A model generated the notes under the pieces. That model was not told the DNA's origin. It made no database searches and saw only the letters and a list, made by a program, of their open reading frames with translations. 64,000 nt of DNA, taken from the NCBI GenBank assembly GCA_022827275.1, contig JAJDTG010000005.1, positions 1 to 64,000 on the forward strand, given 5' to 3'. The translations under genes and the position numbers were made by a program. Every line of letters begins with the position of its first letter. Positions within the stretch are counted from its first letter, which is position 1. Below are positions 25,670 through 35,375 of this stretch, in pieces. The stretch comes from Candidatus Dadabacteria bacterium (GTDB lineage Bacteria > Desulfobacterota_D > UBA1144 > Nemesobacterales > Nemesobacteraceae).

Positions 25670-28471
25670 ATGAAAAAGAAAAACCTTCTTCCCGACGAGG
25701 AAAACGCGCGCTTAACCGTTGAGAGATTCCAGGAGATAAACGGCAAACTCTCCGCGGAAAAGGAAAAAGTCCTAAACACCATCTCTTCGCACAGCAGGTT
25801 CCTCGGCAATTCAATCATAAGAAATCCACATGCGCTAAACGTACTTACTAATAAAAAAGCACTCGGGAGGAAGAAAACGATTTCTTCCCACCGAACTCCG
25901 CTCGGCTCGATTGTGAGGAATTCGCAGGATTCAGAGCAGCTCTCGGAAAGACTCAAGGAATACAAGTACACGGAACTCTCGAGGATAATCTACAGAGAAA
26001 TTCTGGGTCTCTGCACGTTTCGCCAGACCATGGAGGAGATTTCCGACCTTGCCGTTTCCGTGGTCAGGGCGGTGCTTGATTTCTACAGGTCCCGAATCGA
26101 GGGCGGAGACCAGTTTGAGTTCGTAGTGCTTGGCATGGGGAAACTGGGCGGAAGACTCCTTAATCTGAGTTCCGATATAGACCTCGTTTATCTCTACAGA
26201 AACGAGGAGTACGCCCGACAGATATTTACGCTTTCCTCATCAGTCACCAGAACGATAAGCTCCGTCACCCCCGGCGGTTTTCTCTACAGAGTCGATCTGG
26301 GTTTGCGTCCTGGGGGCAGCAGGAGTCCGGTCGCGGTGTCGGTTGACGCTGCACTTGAACATTATTACCACTGGGCCGAGACCTGGGAGAGGGCGGTCTT
26401 GCTCAAGGCGACCCCTGTTGCCGGGGATGTTGAGATTGGTCGCGAATTTCTCGGGGACCTTGAACCGGTAATATACCGCAAGCTGCTTGATTACGAATCC
26501 ATAGAGGATCTCAAGGACATGAAGGTCCGTCTCGAGGGCATCCGGAAGGAAAACGACGTGAAGCTCGGAAGGGGAGGAATAAGGGATATCGAGTTTTTCG
26601 TGCAGGCGACCCAGCTTATGAGCGGCGGGGCGGTGAAGAAGCTCAGGGGACTCATGAACACTATTGATGGCCTTGCCGCCATGGCGACGACGGGTTTCAT
26701 AACAGAACAGGTAAAGGAAGAGATGGAACATTGCTATCTTTTTCTTAGAAAAGTGGAGCATTCGATTCAGCTCTGGGATGAACTTCAGACGCACAGCATT
26801 CCCACGGAGGAGAACTCGCTCGCCAGACTCTCAAGGAGGATGGGTTTTGAAATGACTGCAGACTTCAAGGCTGCTTACGAAGAAATAACCTCGCTTGTCG
26901 TTAAGAACTGCGGGAACCTGTTCTCCGATCCCGGGGTGGAGCTTGAGGAAAAAGGCAGGGAATTCTGGGAGGTGGCGGATTTTATGGCCGAGGGAAATGT
27001 AAACCGCGAGGAAGCGATTTCGACCCTCGGAAATCTCGGGTTCTCGGCGCCGGACGACGCGATCGAAATCATATCGAGCCTGATGAATCCCCAAAGGGCC
27101 GGACTCACGGAAAGGGGAAGGATGCTTTCGAGAAAAGTGATACCGGCTTTTCTCTCAAACATAATCAAGTTCAGCGATCAGGACTCTGCGCTTTTAAATC
27201 TTGAAAGATTTATCTCCGGTCTAGGTTCCAGGATGTCGGTCTACTTTCTTCTGACTGAAAACCCAAAAATCATTCCTCTGCTCTCCAGGCTCTTTTCAAG
27301 AGGCGGCATGCTGTCTAATTTTCTTATCAGGCACCCAGAGTATCTTGACTCCATCATACTGAAGGACGTGACACAGTTTTACGATTCGAAAGATGCCATG
27401 GCGCGGGCTCTCGGGGAAGCCGTCTCGGAAGAGGAGTCCTTTGAGGGCAAACTCGACGCTCTTCGAAGCTTCAAGCACATTGAGTCCCTTAAACTTTGCT
27501 TCAAGGAACTTTCCGAGGACTTAGAACCTATCTACGTGGGAAAATACCTGTCGATGGTTGCGGACGTTGTGATGGACTCAAGCCTCGAACTTGCCAAGGA
27601 TTCCCTTAAGTGTTCTCCAAGAAAGAGAAAACTTCTTGATAATATGGTCGTCCTGGGACTTGGCAAGCTTGGAGGAGAGGAAATGAGCTACGCTTCCGAC
27701 CTAGACATAATCTTCATTTACGAGGGAGATGACCACGAGCTTTTCTCCAGGTACGGTCAGAGATTCATATCCAATCTTTCGGTTTACACTTCCAAGAGCT
27801 TCTGTTACAAGGTAGATGTGGAACTGCGCCCGTCGGGGAATTCGGGTGCCCTCGTCGCCTCGCTTGAGGCCTTTGAAGAATATCATAATTCAAGCGCTCA
27901 TACATGGGAAAGGCAGGCTCTTATAAAGGCCCGTGCCGTTGCGGGAAACCGCGCGCTCGGTGAGAAGGTAATGAAAGTCATAGAGAATTTTGTTTATGCG
28001 AAAGAGCTCGCTCCGGATTTTCCCAAGGAAATCCACAGGCTTCGCGGGAGGCTTGAAAAAGAACTCGCCAACGAGACGGAATCCAGGTTTAACCTGAAGA
28101 CGGGAAGGGGGGGATTGGTTGACATTGAGTTCCTCATCCAGATGCTTCAGCTTGCCCATGGTCCCGCAAACCCCGAGTTAAGAACGGCAAACACCATGGA
28201 GGCTGTCGGGGCGCTTTATGGGGCCGGGTTAATTAAAGGCGAGGAGGCCCTGACGCTTGGCGAAGGCTATCTATTTTTAAGAAAAATGGGAAATCTGCTG
28301 AGTCTTTTCAACGACAGGAGCAAAAACGAAATCACGCGGGGCGATTTTGACCGAATGGCGCCTGAGTTCGGTGGTTCCGGTGGAGAGGGAGGTTTTCTCA
28401 TGTCTGAATATGCGCGCGTGACCGGGGATATCAGGGAAATTTATAACAGGTATTTTACGGGAAGCACTTGA
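25670..28471 (+). CDS. glnE: Glutamine synthetase adenylyltransferase/deadenylase
   Basis: GlnE adds or removes AMP on glutamine synthetase according to nitrogen status, under PII control. The 933-residue protein contains both nucleotidyltransferase halves. The first has GMGKLGGR then SSDIDLVYLY near residue 168, normally the deadenylase. The second has GLGKLGGEEMSYASDLDIIF near 660-680, normally the adenylyltransferase. A helical regulatory domain follows each. Both acidic pairs are intact. Its TGA shares one base with the next ATG. Confidence 0.93.
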   Translation: MKKKNLLPDEENARLTVERFQEINGKLSAEKEKVLNTISSHSRFLGNSIIRNPHALNVLTNKKALGRKKTISSHRTPLGSIVRNSQDSEQLSERLKEYKYTELSRIIYREILGLCTFRQTMEEISDLAVSVVRAVLDFYRSRIEGGDQFEFVVLGMGKLGGRLLNLSSDIDLVYLYRNEEYARQIFTLSSSVTRTISSVTPGGFLYRVDLGLRPGGSRSPVAVSVDAALEHYYHWAETWERAVLLKATPVAGDVEIGREFLGDLEPVIYRKLLDYESIEDLKDMKVRLEGIRKENDVKLGRGGIRDIEFFVQATQLMSGGAVKKLRGLMNTIDGLAAMATTGFITEQVKEEMEHCYLFLRKVEHSIQLWDELQTHSIPTEENSLARLSRRMGFEMTADFKAAYEEITSLVVKNCGNLFSDPGVELEEKGREFWEVADFMAEGNVNREEAISTLGNLGFSAPDDAIEIISSLMNPQRAGLTERGRMLSRKVIPAFLSNIIKFSDQDSALLNLERFISGLGSRMSVYFLLTENPKIIPLLSRLFSRGGMLSNFLIRHPEYLDSIILKDVTQFYDSKDAMARALGEAVSEEESFEGKLDALRSFKHIESLKLCFKELSEDLEPIYVGKYLSMVADVVMDSSLELAKDSLKCSPRKRKLLDNMVVLGLGKLGGEEMSYASDLDIIFIYEGDDHELFSRYGQRFISNLSVYTSKSFCYKVDVELRPSGNSGALVASLEAFEEYHNSSAHTWERQALIKARAVAGNRALGEKVMKVIENFVYAKELAPDFPKEIHRLRGRLEKELANETESRFNLKTGRGGLVDIEFLIQMLQLAHGPANPELRTANTMEAVGALYGAGLIKGEEALTLGEGYLFLRKMGNLLSLFNDRSKNEITRGDFDRMAPEFGGSGGEGGFLMSEYARVTGDIREIYNRYFTGST

Positions 28472-29889
28472 TGGATAGAAGAAGATGCGTTTTCTTTCTT
28501 GCCGATGGCGCAAGAGTTGATGTGTTTGCTGAACTTCTAAAAAGAGGCGACCTTGAGAATATACAGAAATACGTTGTTGAGCCCGGAGAGTTCCTTAAGG
28601 GAATCACGGCTTTTCCTTCCACAACGGGTCCGGCCTATACTCCGTACCTTCTCGGCAAGTTTCCAGGCAGATGCAATCTCCCCGGAATAAGGTGGTTTGA
28701 CAGAAGGTATTACGGTGGGGTTCCGGTTTCCCTGCGAAGATTCAGAAGCTACGCTGGTCCCCAGTCCTTTCTTATTAATCGTGACATAGAGAGCGACTCC
28801 CCGACGCTTTTCGGCCTAGTTCCGGGAAGTATCAGCATCCTAAACGAGATAACCAAGGGTATAGGCCCCGCAGGGAAAAACAGGACCAAGTACCTTAAGT
28901 ATTACTTAGTCGTGAAAAGCCACTTCACGGATAAAAGTGACAGTGTTGAAGAGACTGCGGGAAGAATTCTGATTGATTCTCTTAGGGATCCTCCGCGTTT
29001 TATTTTCTGTGTTTTTCCCGGGATAGATGCTTACTCTCACCGCTACCATCCGTTTCACCGCAAAGTTCTGGAATCCTACAGAAGACTTGACCGGTACGTG
29101 GGGATGGTCGGGAAGAGGTTTGCGGAGCTAGGGGAGCTTGATGATGCTCTTTTCGTTGTTGGAAGCGACCACGGCCTTACGTCCACGCATTCCCATTTTG
29201 ACTCCCTAAGGTTCCTTCGCAGACGGGGCTTCAAACCGCTTTACTACACCAACGTTTTCAGGCATTACCTTGACGCCGATTCATCTGTCATGGTCTCTGG
29301 AAATGCCATGGCGCATTACTATTTCAAGAATTCCGATGGATGGGAAAGACACACCTTTTGCGAAGAAATACCGGATATAGTGGACGAACTCTCCGGGCGG
29401 CCGGAAGTTGATGTTGTCTGCGCCAGGACCGGCGGGGCGGGAGGGGAGGTGAAAATAACTAACCCTAGGGGAGAGGCTCTAGTCAGCATGGATGAAGAAG
29501 GTCTGATCCGCTACAACAATGTTTCGGGTGACCCTCTCGGCTATGGTTTTTCCTCAGAAAAGATGAATCCCTCGGAGTCGCTCCGACTCACGATCGATTC
29601 TGACTATCCGGATGCCCCCCTGCAGATTCTCCAGCTTTTCGAATCACCTCGAACCGGCGATGTGGTAATGAGTTCAAAACCGGGCTATGATCTTCGGGCC
29701 ACGCATGAGAACCCTGAACATCACGGTTCCCATGGCTCCCTGCACAAAGATCACATGGTGGTTCCCGTTCTTATAAGCCGTCCGGCCCGATACGACTGCG
29801 TACGAACCGCAGATATCTTCTCGAGCATCGTCCGTTATCTCGGGTTTGAAGTTCCCCGGGGCGTCGACGGAAGGGATATTCTTGAGTGA
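28471..29889 (+). CDS. Alkaline phosphatase superfamily protein (type I phosphodiesterase/nucleotide pyrophosphatase)
   Basis: The 472-residue protein has the metallophosphoesterase pattern of PF01663: an early acidic residue in VFFLADGARVD and the nucleophile threonine in FPSTTGPAYTP. Metal ligands follow in FPGIDAYSHRYHP, VGSDHGLTSTHSH and the later HGSHGSLHKDHMVVP. It lacks a signal peptide, so a cytoplasmic phosphodiesterase or phosphotransferase role is likely. The substrate is unknown. I chose the ATG at 28471, which overlaps the glnE stop by one base; a TTG one codon earlier is unlikely. Confidence 0.75.
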   Translation: MDRRRCVFFLADGARVDVFAELLKRGDLENIQKYVVEPGEFLKGITAFPSTTGPAYTPYLLGKFPGRCNLPGIRWFDRRYYGGVPVSLRRFRSYAGPQSFLINRDIESDSPTLFGLVPGSISILNEITKGIGPAGKNRTKYLKYYLVVKSHFTDKSDSVEETAGRILIDSLRDPPRFIFCVFPGIDAYSHRYHPFHRKVLESYRRLDRYVGMVGKRFAELGELDDALFVVGSDHGLTSTHSHFDSLRFLRRRGFKPLYYTNVFRHYLDADSSVMVSGNAMAHYYFKNSDGWERHTFCEEIPDIVDELSGRPEVDVVCARTGGAGGEVKITNPRGEALVSMDEEGLIRYNNVSGDPLGYGFSSEKMNPSESLRLTIDSDYPDAPLQILQLFESPRTGDVVMSSKPGYDLRATHENPEHHGSHGSLHKDHMVVPVLISRPARYDCVRTADIFSSIVRYLGFEVPRGVDGRDILE

Positions 29890-29895
29890 GCGGAT

Positions 29896-30393
29896 TTAGG
29901 AGAAGATTTCCTCTATCTGGCTGCTGACTTCTCCCTCTTTTTTCCTAAGTGATATGGAAAGTTCCTTAACTACATGGGAAAGGGCGTTTTCCATTATTCT
30001 TTTTTCACCGAAAGAGAGGTTTTTTACCTTTTTCAGATGGTGTATGTCCCTTAGGACCCTGGCTATTTCGTATATGTCGCCGCTTTTAACCTTATCAGCG
30101 TATTCCTTGTACCTCTTGTTCCAGCTCTGGACTCCCAGCTTGGGTGCTTCGCCGTTTTCTTCCTTTAGTATGTCAAGGATTTTCTTTACTTCCTTCTTGG
30201 GCACTACGGGCCTTAAGCCCACAGACTCTATGTTATCCGTGGGGACCATGAGTATTACGTTACTTTCAAGAACGTTAAGTATGTAAAAGGATTTTTTCGA
30301 ACCCAGTATTTCCTTTTCCTCAACCCCCTGAACCTCAACTACACCGTGAACCGGGTACACGGCGTTTTGTCCTGCTTTAAATTTCTTGCTCAT
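29896..30393 (-). CDS. carD: CarD-family transcriptional regulator
   Basis: CarD proteins bind the RNA polymerase beta subunit and promoter DNA and stabilise open complexes, often at rRNA genes. The 165-residue protein begins MSKKFKAGQNAVYPVHGVVEV, the Tudor-like RNAP-interacting domain. It then has a helical DNA-binding domain with WNKRYKEYADKVKSGDIYEIARVLRDI-like sequence (residues ~93-119). The start is set at 30393; longer readings add unrelated residues. It is divergent from the lhgO-like gene. Confidence 0.88.
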   Translation of the reverse strand: MSKKFKAGQNAVYPVHGVVEVQGVEEKEILGSKKSFYILNVLESNVILMVPTDNIESVGLRPVVPKKEVKKILDILKEENGEAPKLGVQSWNKRYKEYADKVKSGDIYEIARVLRDIHHLKKVKNLSFGEKRIMENALSHVVKELSISLRKKEGEVSSQIEEIFS

Positions 30394-30473
30394 TTTATTA
30401 AGTTTATATGAAACGGTCAATATACCTGATTTACACCCGGTTTGCCAGAAAACGGACGAGAAGGGTTGGAGTG

Positions 30474-31691
30474 ATGAAGAAAAGTTGCGATTTTCTTGTT
30501 GTCGGCGGAGGAATTGTGGGTCTTGCAATCACAAATGAGCTTCTTCTGCGTGGTTGTAATAACATCATTGTTTTGGAAAAGGAGAAGAGCCTGGGGGCGC
30601 ACTCAAGCGGCCGAAACAGTGGAGTTCTTCACGCCGGGATCTATTACACGCCCGATTCCCTGAAGGCGCGGTACTGCATTGAGGGGAACCGACTTATGAG
30701 AGATTTCTGCCGCGAAAACGGGGTCGCTATATCCGAATGCGGCAAGGTTATCGTGGCGGACTCCGAGGAGAAGCTTGAAGGACTGCAGGCACTTCAGCAG
30801 AGGGCGCAGAGAAACGGAGTGGAGTCGTATCTTATCGATGAAAAAGAGCTTGCAGAGATAGAACCGCATGCCGCTACGTTTGAGAAAGCCATATATTCTC
30901 CCGCGACATCGGTGTTTGACCCTATGGGTGTTTTGGAGGCTCTTTCCTCGAGGATTAAAAAAACAGGGAAAGCAAGTGTGCTTTTTGACACGGCCTTTGT
31001 TAGAAAAAAAAATGACCGCGTCGTCTTTACGAGCGCGGGAGAGATAGGGTACGGAAAACTCATAAACGCTGCCGGGCTCCACGCGGACGTAGTAGCGCGT
31101 CAATTCGAAGTGGGTCTTAGGTACAGAGCCATCCCCTTTATGGGTTCCTACAGGGAACTTACAAAGAAAAGCACTTACCTTGTCCGCGGAAATATCTATC
31201 CGGTTCCCGACCCGAGAATGCCCTTTCTGGGGGTGCACTTTACTAGGAGCACTTCGGGGCGGGTCTTTATCGGTCCTACCGCCGTGCCGGTTCTGGGAAG
31301 GGAGAGCTACGGATTTCTTGAGGACCTGGGGCTCGAGTCGTTCCGGTTCCTTTACAGAAACGCGTCGATGTTTGTAAGTGACAGCGGATTCAGGGTAAAC
31401 GCGCTCTCCGAGGTGAAAAAACATCTGGGATCCCATTTCTACTCGGAAGCCAGAAAACTGGTTCCCGGCCTCCTGCCCCGTCATCTAGTCTCTTCTGCGA
31501 AAACCGGTATCCGTTCGCAGCTTGTGGACTGGAAGGAGAAAAAACTCGTTATGGACTACGTTGTCTGCAAGGAAGAAGAAGACACTATTCACGTGCTAAA
31601 CGCCATATCGCCCGCTTTTACCTCCTCGATGTCGTTTGCCAAGCATGTGGCGGACATTCTGCTTGAGGAAGAAGCTCATCAGGCGCAGTGA
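30474..31691 (+). CDS. lhgO: L-2-hydroxyglutarate oxidase-like FAD protein
   Basis: This DAO-family flavoenzyme probably oxidises L-2-hydroxyglutarate to 2-oxoglutarate at the membrane. The 405-residue protein has the FAD-binding dinucleotide motif VVGGGIVGLAITNELL at the N-terminus. It then has SLGAHSSGRNSGVLHAGIYY, typical of LhgO, and INAAGLHADVVA in the middle. The C-terminal VKTGIRSQLVD-like (AKTGIRSQLVDWKEKKLV) part also fits. I chose the ATG at 30474, preceded by AAGGG; an upstream ATG at 30408 would add a basic leader inside the divergent promoter region. Confidence 0.85.
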   Translation: MKKSCDFLVVGGGIVGLAITNELLLRGCNNIIVLEKEKSLGAHSSGRNSGVLHAGIYYTPDSLKARYCIEGNRLMRDFCRENGVAISECGKVIVADSEEKLEGLQALQQRAQRNGVESYLIDEKELAEIEPHAATFEKAIYSPATSVFDPMGVLEALSSRIKKTGKASVLFDTAFVRKKNDRVVFTSAGEIGYGKLINAAGLHADVVARQFEVGLRYRAIPFMGSYRELTKKSTYLVRGNIYPVPDPRMPFLGVHFTRSTSGRVFIGPTAVPVLGRESYGFLEDLGLESFRFLYRNASMFVSDSGFRVNALSEVKKHLGSHFYSEARKLVPGLLPRHLVSSAKTGIRSQLVDWKEKKLVMDYVVCKEEEDTIHVLNAISPAFTSSMSFAKHVADILLEEEAHQAQ

Positions 31692-31819
31692 ATGTGACGC
31701 TTTTTATGCCCGGCCTTATTTTTTCCATTTTTCCTTGAAAAAATTCCGGCAATCGCATTTAATATTTATCCGTACTTATCCTTTTTTCCGTTGAGAAGTT
31801 GATTTAACCGGATTCAAAA

Positions 31820-33076
31820 ATGCCTGAGCAGAGAATCATAAGAAATTACGTCGATAGGCCTAACTCCTACACCATCGGGTCGTATCTGTCCTCGGGGGGA
31901 TACTCGGCACTCAGAAAAGCACTTGGGATGGCCCCGGGTGAGGTAACCGACACGGTCAAGAAATCAGGTCTGCGGGGAAGGGGAGGAGCTGGCTTTCCGG
32001 CGGGTATAAAGTGGAGCTTCATCCCGCCCGACTCCAAGAAGCCGGTTTATCTCTGCTGTAATGCTGATGAAAGCGAACCCGGGAGCTTCAAGGACAGGGA
32101 GATTCTGGAGAAAGACCCCCATCAGATGATAGAGGGCATAATAATCGCCTGCTACGCTATCCGCTCCCACAAGGCCTACATATACATAAGAGGGGAGATG
32201 CCCTACGGGGCCAAGAGGATACAGCAGGCAATAGAGGAAGCTTACGAGCACGGCTATCTAGGCGAAAACATACTCCTAAGCGGTTTTGATCTCGATATGA
32301 AGCTGTATATAGGCGCCGGCGCCTACATATGCGGGGAGGAAACCGGTCTTCTCGAGTCAATAGAGGGGAAAAAGGGAGAGCCGAGACCCAAGCCTCCTTT
32401 CCCGGCCCAGGTAGGCCTTTTCGGCTGTCCCACAATAGTCAATAACGTGGAGACGCTTGCATGCGTTCCCCATATAATAAACAACGGGGCGGACTGGTTT
32501 GCCTCGATAGGGACTCCCAGAAACACCGGAACCAAGATTTTCGGGCTGAGCGGGCATGTAAACAAACCCGGGCTTTACGAACTTCCCCTCGGAATAAACC
32601 TTCTTGAGCTGATTGAAGAGTACGGCGGAGGAGTTATCGGAGGAAGAAAAATAAAAGCAGTTTCTCCCGGCGGCTCTTCTTCCGCGGTTTTTTCCGCGGA
32701 TGAACTGGACATTGCGATGGATTTCGACACCGTGGCGGCCGCTGGCTCCATGCTTGGAACGGCAGGAGTAACTGTGATGGATGAAACGGTAAGCATGATC
32801 AAGGTAGCCCAGAACCTCGCCCATTTCTACAGAGATGAGTCATGCGGGCAGTGCGTTCAGTGCAGAGAAGGGACGTGGTGGCTTGAGAAGATACTGAGGG
32901 AGATTGACGAAGGCAAGGGATCCATTGAGCACCTCGACATAATACTTGACGCGTGCTCGCAGATGAGGGGAACGACCATATGCGCCCTTGCGGATGGCTG
33001 CGCCATGCCCGTTGAATCAATAGTAAGAAAATTCAGAGACGAGTTCGAAGAGCATATAAGAAGAGGATACGCTTAG
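31820..33076 (+). CDS. nuoF: NADH-quinone oxidoreductase subunit F
   Basis: NuoF holds FMN, the NADH site and the N3 iron-sulphur cluster of complex I. The 418-residue protein has the FMN/NADH segments GLRGRGGAGFPAGIKW and GAGAYICGEETGL. The cluster ligands are in ESCGQCVQCREGTWW (near residue 340), with a fourth cysteine in TTICALADGCAMP. Complex I or related hydrogenase and formate dehydrogenase modules share this subunit; no nuoE, nuoG or other partner is adjacent. A degenerate second copy of its last ~22 codons lies at 35008-35073, beyond the SulP gene. Confidence 0.9.
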   Translation: MPEQRIIRNYVDRPNSYTIGSYLSSGGYSALRKALGMAPGEVTDTVKKSGLRGRGGAGFPAGIKWSFIPPDSKKPVYLCCNADESEPGSFKDREILEKDPHQMIEGIIIACYAIRSHKAYIYIRGEMPYGAKRIQQAIEEAYEHGYLGENILLSGFDLDMKLYIGAGAYICGEETGLLESIEGKKGEPRPKPPFPAQVGLFGCPTIVNNVETLACVPHIINNGADWFASIGTPRNTGTKIFGLSGHVNKPGLYELPLGINLLELIEEYGGGVIGGRKIKAVSPGGSSSAVFSADELDIAMDFDTVAAAGSMLGTAGVTVMDETVSMIKVAQNLAHFYRDESCGQCVQCREGTWWLEKILREIDEGKGSIEHLDIILDACSQMRGTTICALADGCAMPVESIVRKFRDEFEEHIRRGYA

Positions 33077-33307
33077 CGCCTGTGGTTTAAGATAAGAGCG
33101 AGTGTATCTGAACGCTTATGGCTCGGTTAAGGAAGCAAGGAGTTTTAAGGGGAGAGAGGTAGGATTTTACAACGAGCTTTGGTGCCATCAGGGGATTGAG
33201 GGGCGTGCTCCGGATGAAGTTTGTTGAGACTTGGGTGGGAAGTTGCCGAAAAAGGAAGCAGCTTTAAATTGTTCGGGAAAAAAAAGGAAAACTCTTCTTT
33301 CGGGTCG

Positions 33308-34942
33308 ATGAGGCGCACCTTTCTAGGTGACGTATTCGGCGGTCTCACTTCCGCGATCGTAATGCTGCCGCTGGCGTTAGCCTTCGGGGTTGCCTCGGGG
33401 CTAGGGCCAGTTGCCGGAATCTACGGCGCCGTCGCGGTGGGATTCTTTGCCGCCATGTTCGGCGGTACGCCTGCGCAGATTTCCGGTCCCACCGGTCCGA
33501 TGACTATCGCCATGGCTGCGATTGTCACCCTGTATGCCCACGATCTCGCGACCGCATTCACCATCGTCATGCTGGCCGGCCTTATACAGATATCCCTGGG
33601 GTTTCTCCGGGTCGGACGCTTTGTGGGGTACACTCCATACTCCGTGATTTCCGGTTTCATGACCGGGATCGGCGTGATCATCATAATTCTTCAGGTCGTG
33701 ACTATCCTCGGCGCTGAGCCGATTCCGGGAGGGCCGCTTGCCCAGATTGCGGCTTGGCCGGAGGCAATCGCCAACCCCAATTCGCACGATCTTGCCGTTG
33801 GGTTAACCGCCTTGGCTATCTGCGTCTTCTGGCCCCGCCGGATGCGACGCTTCCTGCCCCCTGCACTGGCCGCCTTGACGATCGGTACCTGCATTGCGTT
33901 CTTCGGGCTCACCGAGGCACGAACCATCGGCGCGATTCCTGCGGGCCTGCCCGCTTTCCAGGTGCCGCAGATAGGGTTGGACTCAATCGGGCACTTCTTG
34001 GAGCCGGCACTGATTCTTGCGCTTCTCGGTTCCATCGACAGCCTGCTGACCTCGTTGATAGCGGATTCCCAGACCCGCACACGCCATAATCCCGACCGAG
34101 AGCTTGTGGGGCAGGGCCTCGGTAACCTGGCGGCCGGTATTCTGGGCGCGTTGCCGGGTGCGGGTGCCACTCTGGGCACCATCACCAACATCCGGGCCGG
34201 CGGGCGCAGTCCGCTGGCGGGCATCCTGACCGCGATTCTGCTGCTCGGCCTGCTGCTCGGCTTCGGCTGGATTGCCGAGCCGATTCCTCTCGCTGTTCTG
34301 GCCGGCATTCTCATTAAAGTCGGTTGGGATATTATTGACTGGCGCTTCGTTGTCCACCTGCGGGCGATTCGCCTTGAGTATGTCTTTATAATGCTCCTCA
34401 CCTTCCTTGTGACCGTGTTCGTTGATTTAGTCACCGCCGTCGCGCTCGGGTTGATCGCTGCGGGAGTGGTGCGCTCGAGAGACCTGACGCAGAACGAACT
34501 GGAAGGCGTGTTTTCCCTGCCGGTGTTGGACTTTGATTCTTTACCGTCTCTGGCGGATATCGATCCCTATAGCATGCCGGTCGGGTTCATCAAGTTGAGA
34601 GGAAGTTTCTCGATCGCTTCCGCAAACGAACTGACCCGGGTGATTGCTGCGGACATCGAGGATCACGACGTCATCATTCTCGACTTCTCCGAGACCACCA
34701 GCGTGGACGATAGCGCTGCGCTTGCAATCGAGGAACTCGTCCAATCTGCCATCGACGACGATACCACCTGCATCGTGTTGGGCCTGTCCGGTGACGTGGG
34801 CAGAGTTCTTCAATCTCTCGAGGTCTTTCACCGTGTTCCCGACGGGCATTTCGTGGATACCCTTGACGAGGCGAAGCAGTTGTCCAAGCATCTCCTCAAC
34901 GAGCGCAGTGCTGATGGAACGAAGTTCAGCGAGGAAAGATGA
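33308..34942 (+). CDS. SulP-family inorganic anion transporter with STAS domain
   Basis: SulP proteins carry sulphate, bicarbonate or related anions across the inner membrane. This 544-residue reading has about 12 hydrophobic segments. It starts with the sulphate-transporter block LPLALAFGVASGLGPVAGIYGA and the SGPTGPMTI motif, and has SIDSLLTSLIADSQTRTRHN in the middle. A C-terminal STAS domain (about 425-535) includes LDFSETTSVDDSAALAI. I chose the ATG at 33308; TTG starts at 33221 or 33269 would lengthen the cytoplasmic N-terminus. Arginine codons are mainly CGN and the gene is flanked by nuoF-like 3' ends, so it looks acquired. The substrate is uncertain. Confidence 0.85.
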   Translation: MRRTFLGDVFGGLTSAIVMLPLALAFGVASGLGPVAGIYGAVAVGFFAAMFGGTPAQISGPTGPMTIAMAAIVTLYAHDLATAFTIVMLAGLIQISLGFLRVGRFVGYTPYSVISGFMTGIGVIIIILQVVTILGAEPIPGGPLAQIAAWPEAIANPNSHDLAVGLTALAICVFWPRRMRRFLPPALAALTIGTCIAFFGLTEARTIGAIPAGLPAFQVPQIGLDSIGHFLEPALILALLGSIDSLLTSLIADSQTRTRHNPDRELVGQGLGNLAAGILGALPGAGATLGTITNIRAGGRSPLAGILTAILLLGLLLGFGWIAEPIPLAVLAGILIKVGWDIIDWRFVVHLRAIRLEYVFIMLLTFLVTVFVDLVTAVALGLIAAGVVRSRDLTQNELEGVFSLPVLDFDSLPSLADIDPYSMPVGFIKLRGSFSIASANELTRVIAADIEDHDVIILDFSETTSVDDSAALAIEELVQSAIDDDTTCIVLGLSGDVGRVLQSLEVFHRVPDGHFVDTLDEAKQLSKHLLNERSADGTKFSEER

Positions 34943-34997
34943 GCGGTGCCGCGTAAATGAAGAGTACGAAACATCGAAGGCGGTGAGCCAAGGTTCA

Positions 34998-35073
34998 GCC
35001 TGACTCCACGCCCATTGAATCAATAGTGAGGGAATTCAGGAATGAGTTCGAGAAGCATATAAAAAGAGGGCAA
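34998..35073 (+). pseudogene. Degenerate second copy of the nuoF 3' end
   Basis: From 35008 the sequence reads TPIESIVREFRNEFEKHIKRG, matching the NuoF C-terminus MPVESIVRKFRDEFEEHIRRG encoded at 33005-33070. By hand count 52 of 66 bases agree. Similarity extends about 10 bases further upstream with a one-base shift. The rest of the gene is missing. It is the scar of a duplicated or replaced nuoF, with the SulP gene between the two ends. Confidence 0.65.
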
Positions 35074-35162
35074 CCCCTCAGGCTGAGGGAAATTTCTGTG
35101 CATCTTCAACCTCGGCGGGCACTGCCGGATGCTTTCCTATAGCTGGGATTTTTACGTCAGAG

Positions 35163-35375
35163 TCAGTTGTCTTCGTTATCATCCGGGAAAATTTTTCTTA
35201 CATCTTTTTCCTGGACGATTATGCCGTTCCTGAAAATAGCTACCGAACCGGAGGTCTTTATGGCTCTGTGACATGCTAACTTGGCGGCTCTTAGCATTGC
35301 TGCCTCTACGTCAGTCAAATACTGATCCTGCGATTCTCTATCTAGGTTTAAACCTTGTTGTTTCTGCGTGGTCAT
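35163..35375 (-). CDS. Small partner of the zeta-type kinase (unknown, possible antitoxin)
   Basis: This 70-residue protein overlaps the 3' end of the zeta-like gene by 38 bases in another frame, the arrangement of a coupled pair. It has a charged, glutamine-rich N-terminus, a helical middle (LTDVEAAMLRAAKLACHRAI), a strand pair around VAIFRNGIIVQE and an acidic tail. It does not resemble classical epsilon antitoxin, whose gene normally precedes zeta. An antitoxin role is inferred from position only. Confidence 0.55.
   Translation of the reverse strand: MTTQKQQGLNLDRESQDQYLTDVEAAMLRAAKLACHRAIKTSGSVAIFRNGIIVQEKDVRKIFPDDNEDN

Noticed and set aside
30603-31484. Long minus-strand open frame opposite the lhgO-like gene
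   Set aside because: The plus-strand gene carries FAD motifs; the opposite frame is an antisense shadow.
33691-34434. Minus-strand open frame of 247 codons
   Set aside because: It lies opposite the SulP gene and is rich in Arg, Pro and Ser, as antisense readings of membrane-protein genes are.
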